Shown here one piece after another: positions 46,695-57,452 of a DNA stretch of 64,000 bases. Position 1 is the stretch's first letter, and every line of letters starts with the position of its first letter. Source of the stretch: Henckelia pumila. Taxonomy: Eukaryota; Streptophyta; Magnoliopsida; Lamiales; Gesneriaceae. The notes under the pieces were generated by a model. That model saw only the letters and a program-made list of their open reading frames with translations. It made no database searches and was not told the DNA's origin. The DNA is taken from positions 4,588,001 through 4,652,000 of the forward strand of contig NW_027331831.1 in NCBI RefSeq assembly GCF_033568475.1, given 5' to 3'. The position numbers and the translations under genes were made by a program.

Positions 46695-46970
46695 TCACTT
46701 CTTCATATGCAACCCCATTCGAGCACAGAAGCTGTGAAATCTTTTTTTGTAAACACCCTTTGCCTTTTGATCATACTTTGTTCTTTTGATGAAAAAATCA
46801 TCATCCTTTACCCTCGGTTCGGCTTCGAACCTCGACGGGGAGACGGGCAAGGAAACGGTGGCGAGCCTCTCGATGATATTCGTGAGCTCAGCTAACTCGT
46901 AAGAGTCGTACAATGGACTCCCGCAATCCCACACTATTGCACATTTTCTTCCACCTTCCGTTTTCTCCAT
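46695..46970 (-). CDS. Small conserved plant protein with WDCGSPLYDSYEL motif
   Basis: 91 residues. The core CAIVWDCGSPLYDSYELAEL followed by IIERLATVSLP is a motif I recognise from uncharacterised short angiosperm proteins; I know of no function. The C-terminal half is basic (KRTKYDQKAKGVYKKRF). No signal peptide or membrane segment. Immediately upstream of the ATG the minus strand reads TTTTTTTCAG, so a 5' UTR intron (about 47088-46977, donor GTTCGT) is likely. A TATATAA box is at 47128-47134. Confidence 0.75.
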   Translation of the reverse strand: MEKTEGGRKCAIVWDCGSPLYDSYELAELTNIIERLATVSLPVSPSRFEAEPRVKDDDFFIKRTKYDQKAKGVYKKRFHSFCARMGLHMKK

Positions 46971-47127
46971 AGACTTCTGAAAAAAAGGATCATATACATA
47001 TAAAATACATAAAACAGATAATTAATTTCTTTATTTTAAGTACTAAAATTGCTCATAAAATGAAGGAGAGAATTAATAGTGGACGAACCAGAGATGAAGA
47101 GAGCTAGATCAGTACTATTGTATTGAA

Positions 47128-47134
47128 TTATATA
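47128..47134 (-). promoter_or_regulatory. Candidate TATA box of the small protein gene
   Basis: TATATAA on the minus strand about 30 bp before the short predicted leader exon that ends at 47089. Confidence 0.45.
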
Positions 47135-49700
47135 TGAGTGCTGAGGCTTAACTAGCAGCTTATTAATTTATAGGTAAACTATTTTTTTTTTTAAAAATGA
47201 GACTAATGGAAATATGGATAGCTATTGGTTATCGTTTATTAAAAAAAATGTATTATTTAGCCCTCCAGAGATATAATATTTATTTCCATAGAATTAATGG
47301 CTCTGGTCTAAAACTACGTGCTAGTTCGTGTGGAACATAAGATCAAATGGATAGCTACAAAAATGTATTTTACTTCTTCTCGATCGATTAAATAGACTTA
47401 TGATCTTCTATATATTAAGAAAAAAAAATTTATTTGGGTACACACTTCCTATTTTATTTTTATTTAATGCATTCAAAAAATTAGTTGTACGATTTTTAAT
47501 ATGTAGTTAATAAGTGTATGCTAGTAAAAGAGTGTTAGAAAGTATTACTAAATATAACGGAAAAGTAGTTTTAAATTGAGTTGAACAACCGAGGGATTTC
47601 GTTACGTCGTCTTATCAATCTTTTACTCCCTTTTGTAAGAGATATATATATGTTCTTCCTAGTTTGACTATAAAGAAGCATCGATTTATTTGATTATTTC
47701 CAGAATTTTTAAAATGTCGAAAATCATGTATATAGAATATTATATTTGATTTTTTCGGAGAAAAGTTTTTTGTGTATGAATGTCATTTGAATTTCATGGT
47801 TTTTGAAAACGGTTGTAACTCAAGACTTGTTAATGTTATAACGAAATGTGTTTCTGTTTAAATTTAAACAAAATATAAAGAATACATCAACGTTGTACGT
47901 GGGTTTGTTTTGGTGTGAGTTGGAATTCGTTTCTAAAAAACATTATTTGAAATCAAGTAATATCTCCAATATCTATACGTTTATGCATCATATATAATAT
48001 TTGCATCTTGTGACAAAATTCAACAGGATATGATATTAGAAGAAATGATTTAACATAAAAAAAATATTTGTTGCATATTGGTCGAATAAAAAATCCATTT
48101 CACTAAAATTATTAATGAAACTTTCTTATAAGAGTTTTTGTAAATTATACATACGAGAATAGTAGGAGCCGACTATATTGGATACGCACTATTTGATCCC
48201 ATCTGCGCTAGCTGTCTTTAATTTGTAGTTGATTTGTGATGTGCCAAGCTTTGTTCAAAGCGTTATAAAGACTTGCTACCTACAAAAACCAAATTAATAT
48301 TCTAGAATGGTCAGTTATTTTGTAGCCAAATCCAAGGAATCTTTGTCTTTTTACACCTCAAACAATATTTTTCGACAAATCCATGGTCATTTTTATCAAT
48401 GCATCTAACCGGTTCGAATATGAGTCGGGTCGGATTATCGGATTCTTTTTAGGAAAACGGGTTGGCCTCAACCTATTTATGCATTTAATAATTATTAGTA
48501 GCACGGTGTGTATAACGACTTATATTAAAGTAACTAGATATGCTTGAATTAAATCCTATGGTTAATTTTCATTAATTTATATATATATATATTGAGTTTT
48601 ATTCTATTGTTACCTTCATAAAAATATCATCAATTGACATCATCTTGTGAGAAATATTTGACAAAAAAATAATTTATTTCGTCACTTTCTCGTATAATAT
48701 AAATGTTGACAATTTGACATCATAATAATTTATTTTGAATGGATTGACAATCAATCAAGTATTATTAAAAAGCAAAAATGACACAAAATATAGATCCAGG
48801 CCTGTCCCGGGCTCCTGATATCCATTTAATCTAGACTGGGCTAATCTCTTGGAGACCGAGACCGGAAAGCTAACCCGGCCCAAATTCTTTAAACCCAATT
48901 TATTTTCATTAAAAAATTAAGGCGTAAAGGACAAACTCTGCTTTAATTTTGCATAGAAAAAACAAAATGGCATTCAACAAAAAACACACTAATAAGGTAC
49001 AAGCGTTTCCAAATACTGCACCTATCTTGTGTTCAAATTTTCTTAGAACGAAGTATGGAAATCCATTTTCTTTAAAGATATAAAAAACACTGCAATGTTA
49101 TTTAGACTTGATTATGATCCGAAACCTTCTCCCAATCGGAACTCGGCCAAATAAAATTTATTGATCACAAAAGGAACAAAAATCTAAATAAAAGGAACAA
49201 AAATCTAAATAAAGTCACTCGTAAACAGCTATTGTGATAGTATTTGGAAGAGCTTCTATGAAGCAATTTTCAACTTTTTCTTCCTAACATTTTAAAATGA
49301 AATTTTATAAAAATTTTATGAAAAAAAAGCTGACAAGTGTTGCCTCCCAAACACTACATATGCATTAGATAGCAAACTAAAGTAACGAGATAAACCTTAT
49401 ACGACATTCTCATCTAAAAATATGTCGATGAAGAGAGAGTTGAACCCATGATTGTATTTGTTGAGCATCAAAGTCATTGTATGGAATCATTTGTGGGTAC
49501 GGTTAGTTGAGGCGTTGAATTTATGCTCTAGCATTTGGTGGGCTCCAAATTCCAATATTTTAAGTTGACTTTATGGGATTTATTTAGCTGGTTGACGTTT
49601 TCCCATCTGGACTCGGTCCAATTCTTGATGGCCTGTGTAATAAAACTACGCGTCTGAATAAAATATATATTGTTTCACATAAAGAACCATATAAAGTCTT
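47135..49700. other. AT-rich intergenic DNA
   Basis: No gene supported. Scattered GGGTCGG and CCCGGGCTC-type words at 48420-48475 and 48795-48890 look like decayed repeat DNA. A 20-bp unit AAAAGGAACAAAAATCTAAA is duplicated in tandem near 49170-49212. The last 100 bp should carry the promoter of the EDR4-like gene (AAATATATA near 49660). Confidence 0.55.
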
Positions 49701-49715
49701 CAAAGCGGTAGAAAG

Positions 49716-52700
49716 ATGGCTGAATCGGTAAAAGTACGGCTCGTGCGTTGTCCCAAGTGCGCGAATCTCCTCACAGAGCTCCCTGATTTCTCTCTTTACA
49801 AATGTGGTGGCTGCGGTGCTGTTCTCCAAGGTACTGATCGAACTGCACACCAGATGTTTGATGAAATGTTTTTTTGGTGAAATATTACGAGTCCTGAGAT
49901 ATATTGCACATGAAAAACACTAGTTCTTGACCCTTTTGTTTGTTAGTTAGATATCGGTGTTCTACTTGATCCTCGCTACATTGAAGGGGGGATCTTGAAG
50001 AAGCTCAACTCTGTCGAAAAAGTTTGAATTTTTTTGAAGATCGTGGATACAAATTTCAAAATTAGTTCATTTGAAAACGCCTGCATTGGTTATGTTAGCT
50101 CGTGTGTGGGGTTCGGAAAAAATTGAAGAGTGATGGTTAAAATCGAGAGGTCCTCCGATGTGGTTAGTATTTTTTATTAGGCTATTGTGTTGGGTCTAAG
50201 TTCTCATACTAAAGGACTCTCGCGGTGATTTTTTAAATAGTATTTGCCTCATGAGATGAAATTTGATAGTTTAAATTTTGGGAATGTTTGAGGCGAGGGC
50301 AGTCTTTTGTCTAACTTGAATTGAAGTTGTAATGTTTGGTATTCAATCAAAATATTTTTTGTTCTGTTTTTAATTTTTTTGAGTGCCTGTATGAACTATG
50401 CCGTTTTGGTTCTTCTCATAATATTTTTTGTTTTTGATTTTACCTTGAGTAAGAGTAATATGTGCTTGCCTGTAACATAATATTCACACGACTTGTTCCA
50501 AGTGAATATAGTCTTTTATGATGGAATCTGTCAAATAACATTAAAACTGATACAATTTGAAGTTTTCCTTCACGGGTTAAATGGTATGCTTATCCGTATT
50601 AATCGCGGTGGTTTTGATTGTACAGCTAAAAAGAAGGCATTTCTAAAAGATGGATTGATGGAGACGCCTGATGATACCAAGGGTATAAGAACTTCTGCTG
50701 AATGTAATATAAATAATATGTCCAACGTTGACATGGAAAGTATTGATGGAATTGAAGTTGTTAGTGTCGAGAAATACAATAAAGAAAGAGTGACTTCCAT
50801 TGGTAATTCCATGTCAAGGTTTGGAAATGGGGAACCACTTGCTGATTTTGATGCCAATCGAAGAGGAAAAGAAAGGGTCAGAAGGCTGGGATATCACGAT
50901 GATGAGAAGAAATCATATACTCAGGGCCTGGTTGGCCATGGAAATCATGATGAATTTTCCGACTTGAATATAAATACGACAGAATATGGTTATTTACAAA
51001 GGAGGTTTGGAAGTTTCCCTCATCATGTCATGGGGCCTTCGAGCTATGAATTAAATTCTCATTACGAACACATTGAGAGGACAAGATTTAAAGATCAAGG
51101 TTTATATGGGTTTGCTAGAGTTGAAGAATTGGAGCATGATCGGGTTGAGCTCCTTAGGAAACTCGATGAGCTGAAGGGTCAACTCAATCGGTCTTGGGAT
51201 ATGGATGACAAACCGAATGAAAGGATGGTTTCTCCTTTTCCACCGGACTCTTATGGTGGACTTCATAGTGCATATGCTCGAGAAGGGTTGAATAATTCAC
51301 ATGGTGTCAATAAGATGATATTATCTGCCAATGAGTTGGAATCCCCATATTTTAGTCGCATCCATGGACACAGTCCTCATATGGGTAGGTTTGATTCAGG
51401 TATGCAGGATTCATATTCTCCGAGGGTCTTTCCACACGAGTTTGGTGGATTTAGGCCTCCTCATCAGTCTCCATATGGGCGTATGCATCACCAGTATCAC
51501 GAGGATGTTCGTGGTTACTACAGTGATGCTAGTCCCGACCGCGTGTTGCATGAACATAGACAGTTTTTGCATCGGTCTTCATGCTCTTGTGAGCATTGCT
51601 ATAATAGGAACTCATATGTTCCTCCTAAAATTGATCACTTTAAGTCTCTACATCGACCATATAGTCACAACATTAATCATCATTCCAATCCTATACGGCA
51701 TGTTTCTCAGGGTTATAGTTCAGGAGGCTCCCCTTTACATTCACGACGGTCTCCAACTCTGAACTCTGCTGATCTAGATTACGAAAATGAGAGTCTTGAT
51801 GGTCACCGACATAGAAACGTAGATGTAGCTCAGGGAAGAAGGCGACTGTGCCATCCCATTTTAGGGGGCGCTCCTTTTATAACATGCTGTAATTGCTTTG
51901 AGTTGTTGAAACTTCCCAGAAAACACTTGTCGTCGGCAAAAAAAAGGAAAATGAAATGTGGGTCTTGCTTTTCAGTAATCTTGTTTGAACTCGGGAGTAA
52001 AAGCTATGCCGTATCACTTTCTTCACATGATGATCCAATTTCAACCAATGTGGATGTTGGTTTCAATAAAGCTGACATAAATGCCTGCCCTAATAAAGGT
52101 GAATTTACAGACAAGTCAAATTATGTCAAGCCCGAGAGGCAGCTGGATCCTCGTGTTGCCATATCAAGTATCCCTGTGAACAAACACAACACACACGCAA
52201 GTGAAAAATCGAACTTTGATGAACCTGAGAAGCAGTTGCATCCTCTCTCTGGAAATTCGAGTATTTTGATGGCCAAGCACGACATGGCAAATAAGCCAAG
52301 TTCTGAAGATCTTGAGAAGCTAACAGATCCTACAAACAAGTTGAATTATGATGGGTTTGGGAAGCAAGTGGATTCTCTTTCTTCCTCATCTTGTAGTTCC
52401 GTGGGTCAACATTACGTAGAGACAAGTCATAAGTCAAGCTTAGACGAGTCCAATAAGCAGGTCGACCCTCTTTCTGTCATGTCAACTGTCTCAATAGGCA
52501 GTCACGAAACAGACATGGACAAGAAGTTGAATTATGGTGAGTCGGAGAAGCAGGCGGACTCTCATTTTGCCGCCCTGAGCAACTCTATAGACGAGGACAT
52601 CCCAGACACAAACCAGAAGTATGATGATGAGTCTGGGAAGATGTTGGATACTCATTTTACCACACCGCATATCTCTACGGACGAGCACAAGATAGATGAC

Positions 52701-55391
52701 AATTTGAATTCCGGAAAGCCTGAGAAGCAACTGAATCCTCTTTCTCCCACGAATATGACATCTGAAAAACATTACAATTTGCCTGAAGAATATCATGTTC
52801 ATTCTTCTGGTAACAATATTAGTGGTCAATTTCATGTGGGCGATCAAAGTAATCAATCAAAGCTTGCACTTGATCAAGCTACTACCTCGCAGATTTCTGC
52901 GAATGATTCAGCTAGGGCAGGTGCATCAGTTAACTCATTTCCGAAGCCTGAGAAGCAACTGAATCTTCTTTCGCCCGCGAATATGACATCTGAAAAACAT
53001 TACAATTTGCCTGAAGAATATCATGTTCATTCTTCTGGTAACAATATTAGTAGTCAATTTCATGAGGGAGATCAAAGTAATCGATCAAAGCTTGCACTTG
53101 ATCAAGCTACTACCTCGCAGATTTCTGCGAATGATTCAGCAAGGGCAGGTGTGTCAGTTAACGCATTTCCGAAGCCTGAGATGCAACTGAATCCTCTTTC
53201 TTCTGAGAATGTGACATCTGAAAAACATTACAATTTGCCTGAAGAATATCATGTTCATACTTCTGGTAACAATGTTGGTAGTCAATTTGATGAGAGAGGT
53301 CAGAGTAGTCGATCAAAGCTTGCACTTGATCAAGCTACTACCTCGCAGATTTCTGCAAATGATTCAGCAAGGGCAGGTGTGTCAGTGAACGCATTTTCAA
53401 ATAGACGTATATCTAATAATTCTGGGGAAATAAGTGAGGATGATCACGCCAGAGTCAACATAAAGGGCGAGTCTTTTGGTGCTACTGAAAATAGCTCCAA
53501 TGACACTTCAGATTATGATCAAAGTCTAGATTTTAATGAATCCAAAGTTTTTGTGAACAATCACTTCATACCAAATCGTGACGTGCAGAAGGCCGAAAAG
53601 CTAGCTGGACCTATTCAACCAGGAGAATATTGGTGAGTTATTTTGTACTACACACGTACTAGAGTTTCCATTAATTATTTATGATCACATGCCCTATAAA
53701 CATAACTTTAATGTAGCACTGGATGGTTTTTCTATTTAGCAGTTCTCAGTTAAGTTAAAAGTTTGGAAGTTCGAGTTCGTTAGAAACAAGTTTTGCTCAC
53801 TGTTTCTGAATATTCTTTCGTGTTTATTGATCAAAGTCTCCGACAAGGAAATTAATATTTTTACCATTTGGATCTACTAAAATTAAGACTTCTTGATGTT
53901 GGATATGATCATTTCACAAGCTATTGGTTTTAATTAGCGAATTTGATTGCTAGGCTAGAAAACATACATGAATACTTTTTGTGATTAGAAAATGTACCAA
54001 AGAAATCAATTCTTGTAAATGTATCTTGTGCTTAATGCTTGGGATTCATATGAGATAAGTCATGTTTATTTCTTAAGGGCCGGGGTAGGGTTAAGAAATA
54101 GACATGAAGAATCTACTATGTCACATTTGGTGTCTATTCAACTAATCAAAAGTCTTTGGTCCATGTTAATGAATATTTTGTAGCGCATGCATTATTTTAA
54201 AATAGCAAACAGTGATTCTGGGATTTTATACAATTTTTCATAAATAATGTCAATGAATATTTCTCATAATTTTTGTGTTGATCAGGTACGATATTCGAGC
54301 TGGATTTTGGGGAGTGATGGGCCGTCCTTGTCTTGGTATTGTAATGGTGAGTTCGTCTCTGAAGTACAAGTTCCTTTTCATTGAATAATGTTTCTGGTTT
54401 ATAATTAATATACATAGTTCAAAAAACATTACATAATTGCTATTTACTTGAAATACTCAGCCTTATCCTTGTAATAATAATTATTTTTCAGCCGAATATT
54501 GAGGAATTCAACTATCCTCTACCGGAACACTGTGCTGCTGGAAATACTGGAGTTCGTGTCAATGGCCGTGAACTTCACCAGAAGGACTTAGATATACTTG
54601 CGAGTAGAGGTCTTCCAATCTTAAAATATGGATCTTATATCGTTGATATTTCCGGGAAAGTGGTTGATGTGCACACAGGGGAAGAACTAGATAGCCTTGG
54701 CAAACTTGCCCCCACGTAAGCTTACTGATCCTCAAGAATTGCTATCATTACTCACCCTCTTATTTCTTTAGCTATTTTTATCTACACTTCTATACAGCAA
54801 TTTTTTTCTTCTGCATAAATTCAGCAAGTGAATTAATTGACAGTCAAATTTCACCATTAAATTTTCTTGATCTAATTCCGTTTCTAGAGTTACATTCTGA
54901 ACTGCTAGCATTTTACCACTTCAATAAAACTTGTAGACGATCTTTGGTCTTGATGTCGTACTAGTTACTTAGTCTAAGTGTAAATTATTTCTGCTACACC
55001 TCGTGTAGTCATGTTAGACTACTTGTAGGGGTGAACAAGTCGAGTACATGCAATGTTTTGATATTCGAGCTCATTTAGAGGTTGACAAGTCTGCTTGTGT
55101 TGGCTGGCTCTAGTTCAACATGATGTGTTCGATTTTAATTCTATCTAGTCATAAACAAATTAACTCGTATATGAGGTCGTTGATGAGCTATTCAATGGAA
55201 TAAATTATTTCGGTATGGACTTTTTCTGGGAGGAATAAGCTGTATGGATTGTTTGTACTCCATATAACGCCCCGTCGAGAAGTGGTTTGAAAGAGTTTTG
55301 ATACAGATCATGAATGCAAGTATTTAACGAATAATGATATTTGAACAGGGTTGAGAGGGAGAAGCGTGGATTTGGTATGAGAGTTCCATAG
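49716..55391 (+). CDS. EDR4-like zinc-ribbon protein (DUF3133 family)
   Basis: Relatives include Arabidopsis EDR4, which restrains salicylate-dependent powdery mildew resistance together with EDR1. Exons 49716-49830, 50626-53632, 54286-54346, 54492-54715 and 55349-55391 join to 1149 residues. The N-terminus has a four-cysteine ribbon (VRCPKCANLLTELPD, YKCGGCGAVLQ). Residues about 160-440 are His/Ser/Tyr-rich. The second zinc ribbon (DUF3133) is near 452-505 (PFITCCNCFELLKLPRKHL, MKCGSCFSVI). After it comes a low-complexity region of about 30-residue units carrying a KQ-DPLS motif, then three nearly identical 76-residue repeats. The C-terminal YDIRAGFWGVMGRPCLGIV and NGRELHQKDLD segment is spliced from exons 3-5 and matches DUF3133 relatives. 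Another in-frame start upstream of 50626 belongs to intron 1. Confidence 0.88.
52716..53399 (+). repeat. Three tandem 228-bp coding repeats in the EDR4-like gene
   Basis: Units start at 52716, 52944 and 53172, each 228 bp (76 codons), beginning KPEKQLN or KPEMQLN and containing TSEKHYNLPEEYHVH, SKLALDQATTSQISANDSAR. Nearly identical at the DNA level, so expansion is recent; the period is a multiple of three and keeps the frame. Confidence 0.95.
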
Positions 55392-55906
55392 TCATTTGCA
55401 GAGTTGGATGCTGGTATTTAAACCTGTTGTGTTGATTCTACATCATGTATTTAATTAATTCTTTTATTTTCTTCTCCTTTTCCCTGAGTATGTTGTAAAG
55501 TTTTGTGTTACATATGCTATTTGTTTGTCTATATGAAATATCCCTTATTTCAATTTTTAACACCCTTTAAATGCCATAAACTGTTTTTTTACGGCATACA
55601 ATTCCTAGAGACTCCAAGTATTGACGGAAAGTCTGATTTCTAGTGACTAAATTTTGTGTAAAATTATTATAATAATCGTTATTATTGTGTTTTTGCGAGA
55701 AAGTATTCGATCCCAACAGTATTGAGATTTTTTTATTTTTATTTTTTGATATTGAGGTGGAGTTTAAGGTTTCTCGAGATATGTCTTGGTGTTTAGAATC
55801 CATTAATTCTTAGACCCAACATTTATTATTAAATATTGGTTGCATCATTTGGGGCAATAATATCGCAAGGATAACTTGCAATGTCTTGTCGGAGACATAT
55901 TGCCAG

Positions 55907-55960
<54 letters not shown>

Positions 55961-56032
55961 TTTTAATAACTCAGAAAGTAACAGGGCGAGAAAAACAAAT
56001 GAATTTCTATATTTAAGTGAAATATCGAACCT
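55392..56032. other. Intergenic DNA with (TTA)n microsatellite
   Basis: 3' UTR of the EDR4-like gene, then a (TTA)n tract at about 55907-55958. A run of leucine codons in an open frame here is only the microsatellite. The end carries the left copy of the LINE target duplication. Confidence 0.65.
56015..56032. repeat. LINE target site duplication, left copy
   Basis: AAGTGAAATATCGAACCT, repeated exactly at 56338-56355 (the first A's may belong to the poly-A tail in the right copy). Confidence 0.9.
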
Positions 56033-56337
56033 TTATTTATCATCAATAATTGTTGAGTCAGATGCACTATTGATTGTCGAAGCATTAAACTTTATAGCAC
56101 CGGATGGCTCTTTGGTTGGACTTATCATTGAAGATTGCAAAATCCTTGTTTTGGATATCAAATCTATCTTTTTTGTTTTTATTCGTAGATCAGTAAATCA
56201 TGGTGTTCATGCGTTAGCTAAAAAATCAGATTCTTTGTCTGGTTTAGAAGGTCGTGTGACTCCTTCGACTTTTGTAATTTATGATGTAATTTCTCGTGAC
56301 TTGTTTTAATATATCTATTTTGTTTTTTTAAAAAAAA
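56033..56337 (+). mobile_element. 5'-truncated LINE insertion with RNase H tail
   Basis: A 305-bp insertion ending in a short A-tract (about 56329-56337) and flanked by an 18-bp target duplication. The interior encodes the last part of a plant RNase H-like domain (RVT_3 type): IIVESDALLIVEALN, VGLIIEDCKIL, FVFIRRSVNHGVHALAKKSD, and ends DVISRDLF before a stop, the usual C-terminus of plant LINE ORF2-associated RNase H. Severe 5' truncation, poly-A and long duplication are the signature of target-primed reverse transcription. Confidence 0.88.
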
Positions 56338-56355
56338 AAGTGAAATATCGAACCT

Positions 56356-57440
56356 AATCCTTTATTGCAAGGGGAAAAAATTTGTACTATCATTCTTTCC
56401 ATCTTTTCATGCTTATATAGGAATGGGGATTTCGCACTCTCATCGATCTTTCATATTTTCCATCAATAATTGTAAAATTTTTTATTTTTTATTTCAATGA
56501 TAGCTTACTAAAAATTCACAAACATTTAATTTTAAAGCGAAATTTTAATAGGTGTATTGGCAAAAATAAATGTTTATAAAAAAAATAAACAAAAAAATAA
56601 AAGTATTTGACAAAAGTTTACAATTGTAAGTTACTCAAATTCTTATTTATCTAAAAAAAAATGTCATATAATTCCGTTCCTAAATTATTTTTTTCTCGGT
56701 TTAGTGTTATTCATAATTACCTAAAATTTATGTCCTGTGGTTTCTTATATCTACATTCTACATTACTATTAATAAAATTAAGAGTCCTTTATATCTTAAC
56801 ATTTTTTGGTAAACTTATTTTCATAATTCTGACATTGCTCTATTTCATATTGTCATGGAAATTTGAAAATAGTATAAATCAACTCAAAAACCACAACCAA
56901 AAGAAATCGGGTGATGTTTTAATAAATAATCTTGGTCAAATTAGTTTTTTGAAAATTAAAACTCTCCGGTTTTCAAATACACTACGATATATATATTTTC
57001 TTTTAAAAAAAATAATTTCAAGGTTATTTTGATAATTATCATCTGAATTAACTGGCATAATAAATATAAATTGTTAAACTATCTTAGAATAAAATAAATT
57101 GAATTAGTATTATTAATTTTCTTTTATCAACATACTTCTAGTCTCTTTCAATTTTGATTTTTATTTGAAAAGAAAAGCGATCACTAAAAAATTATTAACA
57201 TGTATAAAATAATCCACTAATTAATTTAATTTTTAACATAATGTGTTCTACTTTCTTTTTTGACCATACAAATATTTTTTTTATTTGACCATACAGTTTT
57301 TTGTTAATTTATACATGTATCCACAGCAATTAATTGGGCCATTAGGGTTCCAGAGAATTCAATTGATCACAAAGATTCCTCTTTACATTTGAAAGCACGC
57401 AGCAGCAGATTCAGAATTCAAGTGCACAGTCTTGTAGAAG
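56356..57440. other. AT-rich intergenic DNA upstream of SEH1
   Basis: No gene: the 123-residue frame at 56661 is AT-driven. The last 130 bp contain the probable SEH1 promoter and leader. Confidence 0.6.
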
Positions 57441-57452
57441 CGAGACAAAGAC

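Noticed and set aside
50493-50625. N-terminal extension of the large EDR4-like frame
   Set aside because: It lies in intron 1; splicing 49830 to 50626 gives the family's four-cysteine N-terminus instead.
55881-56044. Leucine-rich N-terminus of a 142-residue frame
   Set aside because: The leucines are the (TTA)n microsatellite read as codons; only the part inside the LINE insertion (56033-56309) has recognisable protein content.
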